This document shows, one piece after another, positions 60,496 to 64,000 of a stretch of DNA of 64,000 nt. The stretch is taken from NCBI RefSeq assembly GCF_003074135.1, contig NZ_PPDK01000001.1, positions 620,001 to 684,000 of the forward strand. The letters are read 5' to 3'. The number at the start of each line of letters is the position of its first letter. The stretch's first letter is position 1. The translations under genes and the position numbers were made by a program. Below the pieces are notes generated by a model. The model made no database searches, was not told where the DNA came from, and worked only from the letters and a program-made list of their open reading frames with translations. This stretch comes from Euzebya tangerina (lineage in GTDB: Bacteria; Actinomycetota; Nitriliruptoria; Euzebyales; Euzebyaceae).

Positions 60496-61196
60496 GGGCC
60501 CTCGCCCCGCGCGGTCCGGACCACATCCAGTGACCCGCCCTCGATCGCGGCCGAGATGAGCAGCGCCTGGTCGGCGTTGACCTCGACGGTGACGGCGTAG
60601 GCGGTCCCGGTCGCGCCCAACCCCTCGCCTGAGCTCGAGACGCCGAGCACGGTGACGTCCGTCACCACGTACTCCACACCGCCCGCGTCTCCACCGTCCT
60701 GCCGGGGCGCGATCACGTCGACGCGGTCGCCGGGCACCAGCAGACCACCGGCTGCCCGCGACTGCGACACGGGGATGCTCATCGCGCCGGCGACCGACCC
60801 GACGGCGGTTCGCAGGTCCGAGGTCCGCAGAATCACGCCGGCCTCGAGTGGCACTGCCGTGACCAGATCGCCGTCAGGCAGGGTCGAGCCCGCCAGGAGG
60901 TACTGCTCGGGGTTGTCCAGTTGGATCTGCTCGACGGTGGTGGCCAGGTCCGACAGCGGCGTCCCGGCAGGCGCGGCTGCGGTGACGACCCGCACCTCGG
61001 AGGGTGACTCGTCGATGGTCAGCAGCGCGAAGTTGGTGACCGCGGCAACCAGGCCGGCCGCGATCATGAGGACCCATCCGCCGTTGAGGGGTCGCCGGCC
61101 AGGTGCTCGGATCCGTCCCGTCGCAGTCACCGGCTGCTGGCCGACCGGTTCCGCAGCCGCAGCAAACCCATCACTCACCGTCTGCCCCGTCTGCAT
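60492..61196 (-). CDS. CpaB/RcpC-like pilus assembly protein
   Basis: A 234-residue protein (ATG 61196). One membrane segment (GGWVLMIAAGLVAAVTNFALLTI), then a SAF domain (VRVVTAAAPAGTPLSDLATTVEQIQLD, and RTSDLR) with a second repeat (GDRVDVIAPR). CpaB family members modify or line the pilus channel; in a bacterium without a secretin the role is unclear. ATG 61223 nine codons earlier is an alternative. First gene of the Tad operon. Confidence 0.8.
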   Translation of the reverse strand: MQTGQTVSDGFAAAAEPVGQQPVTATGRIRAPGRRPLNGGWVLMIAAGLVAAVTNFALLTIDESPSEVRVVTAAAPAGTPLSDLATTVEQIQLDNPEQYLLAGSTLPDGDLVTAVPLEAGVILRTSDLRTAVGSVAGAMSIPVSQSRAAGGLLVPGDRVDVIAPRQDGGDAGGVEYVVTDVTVLGVSSSGEGLGATGTAYAVTVEVNADQALLISAAIEGGSLDVVRTARGEGP

Positions 61197-61416
61197 GTCC
61201 CGTCTCCCGTCTTCCTGCCTCATCCCGCGAGCACTGCTCTCTGCGGTTGTCCCGACTGTGTCCCGTAGTCGGAGGCACTGAGACTAGTCAGTCCCCGCGG
61301 TCCTCCACAAGGTTTTCTGTGACGCACAGGGTTGCACGGATCGGCGTGAGCGATCGAGCGCCCTGTGGACAACCGCCGAACCGGACCCCGATTGAGCCGT
61401 CACCTGTGGAAACCCG

Positions 61417-61445
61417 TTCAAACTCACGCTGATTCGTCGTATCCT
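61417..61445 (+). promoter_or_regulatory. Promoter of the excisionase-fold gene
   Basis: TTCAAA at 61417-61422 and TATCCT at 61440-61445, spacing 17 bp, 28 bp before the GTG start. Typical sigma-70 layout. Confidence 0.5.
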
Positions 61446-61473
61446 TCGCCAAGCATCACCGACTGGAGCCGCC

Positions 61474-61707
61474 GTGGCAGAGAACCGCTCGCTTGACGAC
61501 TACCCCGACATCATGACCGCCGCGCTGGTGGCCGAGATGCTGGACATGAACCTCGACTACGTCCGCAAGCTCTCCCGCGAGGGCACGATCCCGGCACACA
61601 AGATGCCCGGCGGCCGGGTGTTCCGGTACTTCAAGGAAGAGGTCGTGACCTGGCTGAAGGATCTCCCGTCGCACGACCAGCAGGGCGCCTCCTCGTCGAC
61701 CTCATGA
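61474..61707 (+). CDS. Excisionase-fold (HTH_17) DNA-binding protein
   Basis: A 77-residue protein. IMTAALVAEMLDMNLDYVRKLSREGTIPAHKMPGGRVFRYFKEEVVTWL is the compact winged HTH of the Xis/BldC type. GGAG precedes the GTG start. It is divergent from the Tad operon and is a candidate regulator of it. A role as phage excisionase is unlikely because no integrase is near. Confidence 0.85.
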   Translation: MAENRSLDDYPDIMTAALVAEMLDMNLDYVRKLSREGTIPAHKMPGGRVFRYFKEEVVTWLKDLPSHDQQGASSSTS

Positions 61708-61723
61708 ACCGGGCCGGCCGCGG

Positions 61724-62257
61724 CTACAACTGCGGTGTCGGCCAGGTGGCCACGACGGCCGCCCAGGGCGTCACGATGTCCCCTCTGCGGGTTGCGAGCA
61801 GCAGATGATCCGGGGCGGCTGCCTGCACCGAGCCGCTGACCATGGTCTCGTCCCGGAGGAGCACCTCCAACTGGGTCAGCATCGTCTGGTGCTCCGTCAG
61901 GCGGGCCCGGAACGTCTTCGCACCACGGCCCGGGGGTGAGCCGCCGGAGCGAACCCGCTCCACGGTCCGCAGCAGATCCATGTGGGCCAGGACCAGGTCG
62001 ACCGAACCGCGGGCGGCGTCGATGACGCCGTAGTCCTCACCGACGTGGCTGACCGTGCCGACCACGACCTGACCAGCGGCCCGAACCTCGACGCGGTCCC
62101 CGCGGATCATCATCTCGCGGGCCACCCCGGGGAGGGTCCGCGCCCGGAGTTCCGCCTGGAGCGCGAGCGCCTCGTACTCGGCCTGCTCGGCGCGGATCTC
62201 GGCACTCATCTGCGCGTCGAGCTGGCCCAGCAGGGGGTCGGTCTCCGGGTTGTCCAC
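61724..62257 (-). CDS. Hypothetical actinobacterial protein with Sm-like barrel
   Basis: A protein of 177 residues. It opens VDNPETDPLLGQLDAQMSAEIRAEQAEYEALALQAEL, an acidic coiled-coil-like helix, followed by beta strands (RVEVRAAGQVVVGTVSHVGEDYGVIDA) that look like a small Sm-like barrel, and a helical C-terminal part. Similar actinobacterial proteins have no assigned function. The GTG at 62257 is preferred; the frame stays open to TTG 62281. Confidence 0.65.
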   Translation of the reverse strand: MDNPETDPLLGQLDAQMSAEIRAEQAEYEALALQAELRARTLPGVAREMMIRGDRVEVRAAGQVVVGTVSHVGEDYGVIDAARGSVDLVLAHMDLLRTVERVRSGGSPPGRGAKTFRARLTEHQTMLTQLEVLLRDETMVSGSVQAAAPDHLLLATRRGDIVTPWAAVVATWPTPQL

Positions 62258-62310
62258 AGCCAGCGGAATGCTACAGGCCAAGGCCCGCGCACAGAGTTAC
62301 GGTTGTGGGT

Positions 62311-64000
62311 ATGGCACTGGGTCGGTTTGGCACACGCGCGGTTCTGGCACTCGTCCTGCTCGTGGGCGCTGCCGTGCTGCCCGCCGGCATCAGCCCGGCT
62401 GGGGCCACCGTGAGCCAACTCTCGGCGGCAGCGCATGCGGCCACAGCTGGCGTGGACGACGTCGATCAGGCCGTGGTGGACCGCCTCACGCAGCTGCATG
62501 CGATCCGCGGAGCCGGGACTGACGCGACGCTGTCAGGTGGCACCCCACTGGTGGAGGGCCCCTCCGCACCCACGGACCCGCTGACCCGGTCCCCTGTCAT
62601 CCCGGGCTCCTACCTGGTGACGACGAACGGCGTGTACGACCGGCGCGCGTACACCGCGGCCGGCTTCGACGACGCCACCTGGATCGGCTCCGGGGTCGTC
62701 CACGTGACGGTTGATCCGGCCATGGCTGACCAGGCCGTCGCGGGACTGCGAGGCCAGCCGGGTGTGGTCTCGGTCGAGCCCAACCGGCAGCGTCAGTTCC
62801 ACGCCGTGCCGAACGACCCCGGCTACGTCGACCAGTGGTCGCACCAGATCACCCAGATCGAACGCGCCTGGGACGAGACGACCGGCAACGCCGACGTCCT
62901 GGTGGCCGTCGCCGACTCGGGCATCGTCGCCTCCCACCCCGACCTTGCCGGGGTCGTCACCGAGCAAGTCGATGCCGGCACCGGGCAGATCATGCAGGGG
63001 GCGACCGACAACGACATCTGCCGGGTCGGACACGGCACCTGGGTGGCCGGGGTGCTGGCCGGTGTAGGGGACAACGCGACCGGGATTGCTGGCGTCAACT
63101 GGGACCTGTCGATCCTCGACATCAACACCGCCGACCCGAGCCTCGGCTGCAGCGGGCCCAGCGACGTCGGCACCATCGCGGCCATCGACTACGCCGCCCG
63201 CCAGGGCGCCGACGTGGTGAACCTGAGCCTGGGTGGCCCCGAGACGGAGTGCCCGCGCGCGCTGCAGCAGGCCATCACCAGCGCGATCGAGCAGGGCACC
63301 ATCGTGGTGGCCTCGAGTGGGAACGGCGGACCCAGTGGGGCGGCCAACACCCCGGGCAGCTGCAACGGCGTCATCTCCGTCGGGTCCGTCACGCCGACCA
63401 GTTCGATCTCCGGCTTCTCGACCACCAACCCCTACGTCGACCTGGTCGGGCCCGGTGGGACGGGCGGCCAGCCCAGTTCGGCCGCCGACGTCCTGACCAC
63501 CAGCTTCTACGCCAACGGTGCGCAGACCGGCGAGTACGTCGCGGTCGCGGGCACCTCCTTCTCCGCCCCCTACGTCTCGGGCGTCGCGGCCCTCATCCGC
63601 GCGGTCAACCCCGCCCTGACGCCGACGCAGGTCGAGTCGCTGCTCGAGTCCACGGCGACCGACCTGGGACCCACAGGACGGGACGACCAGTACGGCTGGG
63701 GTCTGGTCAATGCCGACGCGGTGGTCGCGGCGGCGTCGGGAGATCCCGTCGGCGAGCCGGAGCCCGATCCGAACTTCCCGACACCGAGCCCGGGCGATGA
63801 CGACGACCCCATCCGACCCGGCGGCAATGTCAACGTCATCCGCATCGCGTCCGGGCCGACCACTGAGCCCATCCCGCAAGCCGTCCAGGTTTCTGAGAGT
63901 GTCTTCGCGAGTGTCGGGGAGAGCCCCGGTCCCGCGACCGGCGTCCGCGCCCAGTGGGGTGTGATCGCTCGAGAGGACGACTACGCCGACGCCTTGGCCG
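62311..64000 (+). CDS. Secreted subtilase with C-terminal cell-wall-binding region (runs off the window)
   Basis: At least 563 residues, no stop in the window. A signal peptide (VLALVLLVGAAVLPAGISPAGA) and a propeptide-like domain (about 30-165) precede the S8 protease core with Asp202 (VAVADSGI), His241 (GHGTWVAGV) and Ser416 (GTSFSAPYV). From about 480 a Pro/Asp-rich linker begins, and the last visible stretch ends in the VIAREDDYADALA pattern of a PF04122 wall-binding repeat. It would be a wall-attached extracellular protease, matching the surface proteins at 23.5-29 kb. Confidence 0.88.
   Translation, partial: MALGRFGTRAVLALVLLVGAAVLPAGISPAGATVSQLSAAAHAATAGVDDVDQAVVDRLTQLHAIRGAGTDATLSGGTPLVEGPSAPTDPLTRSPVIPGSYLVTTNGVYDRRAYTAAGFDDATWIGSGVVHVTVDPAMADQAVAGLRGQPGVVSVEPNRQRQFHAVPNDPGYVDQWSHQITQIERAWDETTGNADVLVAVADSGIVASHPDLAGVVTEQVDAGTGQIMQGATDNDICRVGHGTWVAGVLAGVGDNATGIAGVNWDLSILDINTADPSLGCSGPSDVGTIAAIDYAARQGADVVNLSLGGPETECPRALQQAITSAIEQGTIVVASSGNGGPSGAANTPGSCNGVISVGSVTPTSSISGFSTTNPYVDLVGPGGTGGQPSSAADVLTTSFYANGAQTGEYVAVAGTSFSAPYVSGVAALIRAVNPALTPTQVESLLESTATDLGPTGRDDQYGWGLVNADAVVAAASGDPVGEPEPDPNFPTPSPGDDDDPIRPGGNVNVIRIASGPTTEPIPQAVQVSESVFASVGESPGPATGVRAQWGVIAREDDYADALA

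Noticed and set aside
61474-61707. Phage excisionase
   Set aside because: No integrase, att sites or phage genes nearby; compact HTH proteins of this fold are common as cellular regulators.
61364-62258. Chromosome origin suggested by DnaA-type boxes
   Set aside because: Only two exact boxes, about 880 bp apart, no dnaA, dnaN or AT-rich unwinding element nearby.
1-64000. CRISPR arrays, rRNA or tRNA genes
   Set aside because: No regularly spaced palindromic repeats of CRISPR type and no cloverleaf-like sequence was seen; the only regular arrays are the 15-mer units at 39232-39296 and the 18-bp duplication at 12734.

Overview
The window is GC-rich (roughly 70%) and densely coding on both strands, and it reads as an actinobacterial chromosome. 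The support is: cell-wall-binding repeat 2 surface proteins (PF04122 type), a Tad pilus locus with no outer-membrane secretin, a clpB gene with HAIR-type operators, and PhoP-box-like direct repeats before pstS. The abundance of PF04122 proteins suggests a Nitriliruptoria/Euzebya-like lineage; this is inference. I saw no rRNA, tRNA or CRISPR array.

Layout. 1-2.5 kb: end of a methyltransferase-like gene, a tiny membrane ORF, a fatty-acid desaturase and an MFS transporter. 2.5-8.6 kb: an alpha-glucoside uptake and hydrolysis operon (binding protein, two permeases, small membrane protein, GH13 glucosidase) behind a LacI-type palindrome. 8.6-14.3 kb: AarF-type kinase, sirtuin, succinate-semialdehyde dehydrogenase, and a biotin-carrier/carboxyltransferase fusion.

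14.3-29.1 kb, all minus strand: a long locus of transglutaminase-like proteases, circularly permuted ATP-grasp ligases, alpha-E proteins and a transglutaminase-DUF2126 protein. It is interleaved with a large PF04122 surface protein and a spondin-N/PF04122 protein. I infer a peptide or amide-ligase system associated with the cell surface; it is the most interesting locus here. 29.1-33.3 kb: pstSCAB phosphate transport.

33.3-51.7 kb: RDD protein, a nucleotidyltransferase with a small overlapping partner, clpB, acyl-CoA dehydrogenase-like, HAD phosphatase and DUF4442 genes, an MFS carrier coupled to an ornithine-decarboxylase-like enzyme, a membrane GGDEF-EAL protein, a LysR regulator, an epimerase, threonine aldolase, a membrane-anchored hydrolase and a B3/4-domain protein.

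51.8-54.75 kb: a 2.9-kb island bounded by perfect 61-bp direct repeats, the right copy being the 3' end of a Tad-locus gene. It holds an intact TetR/SDR pair among gene remnants. 54.7-61.2 kb: a tightly overlapping Tad pilus operon (CpaB, CpaE, TadA, TadB, TadC, small pilin, three TadE/G-like proteins). 61.4-64 kb: an excisionase-fold HTH protein, a small beta-barrel-like protein, and a subtilase running off the window with a C-terminal PF04122 region beginning.
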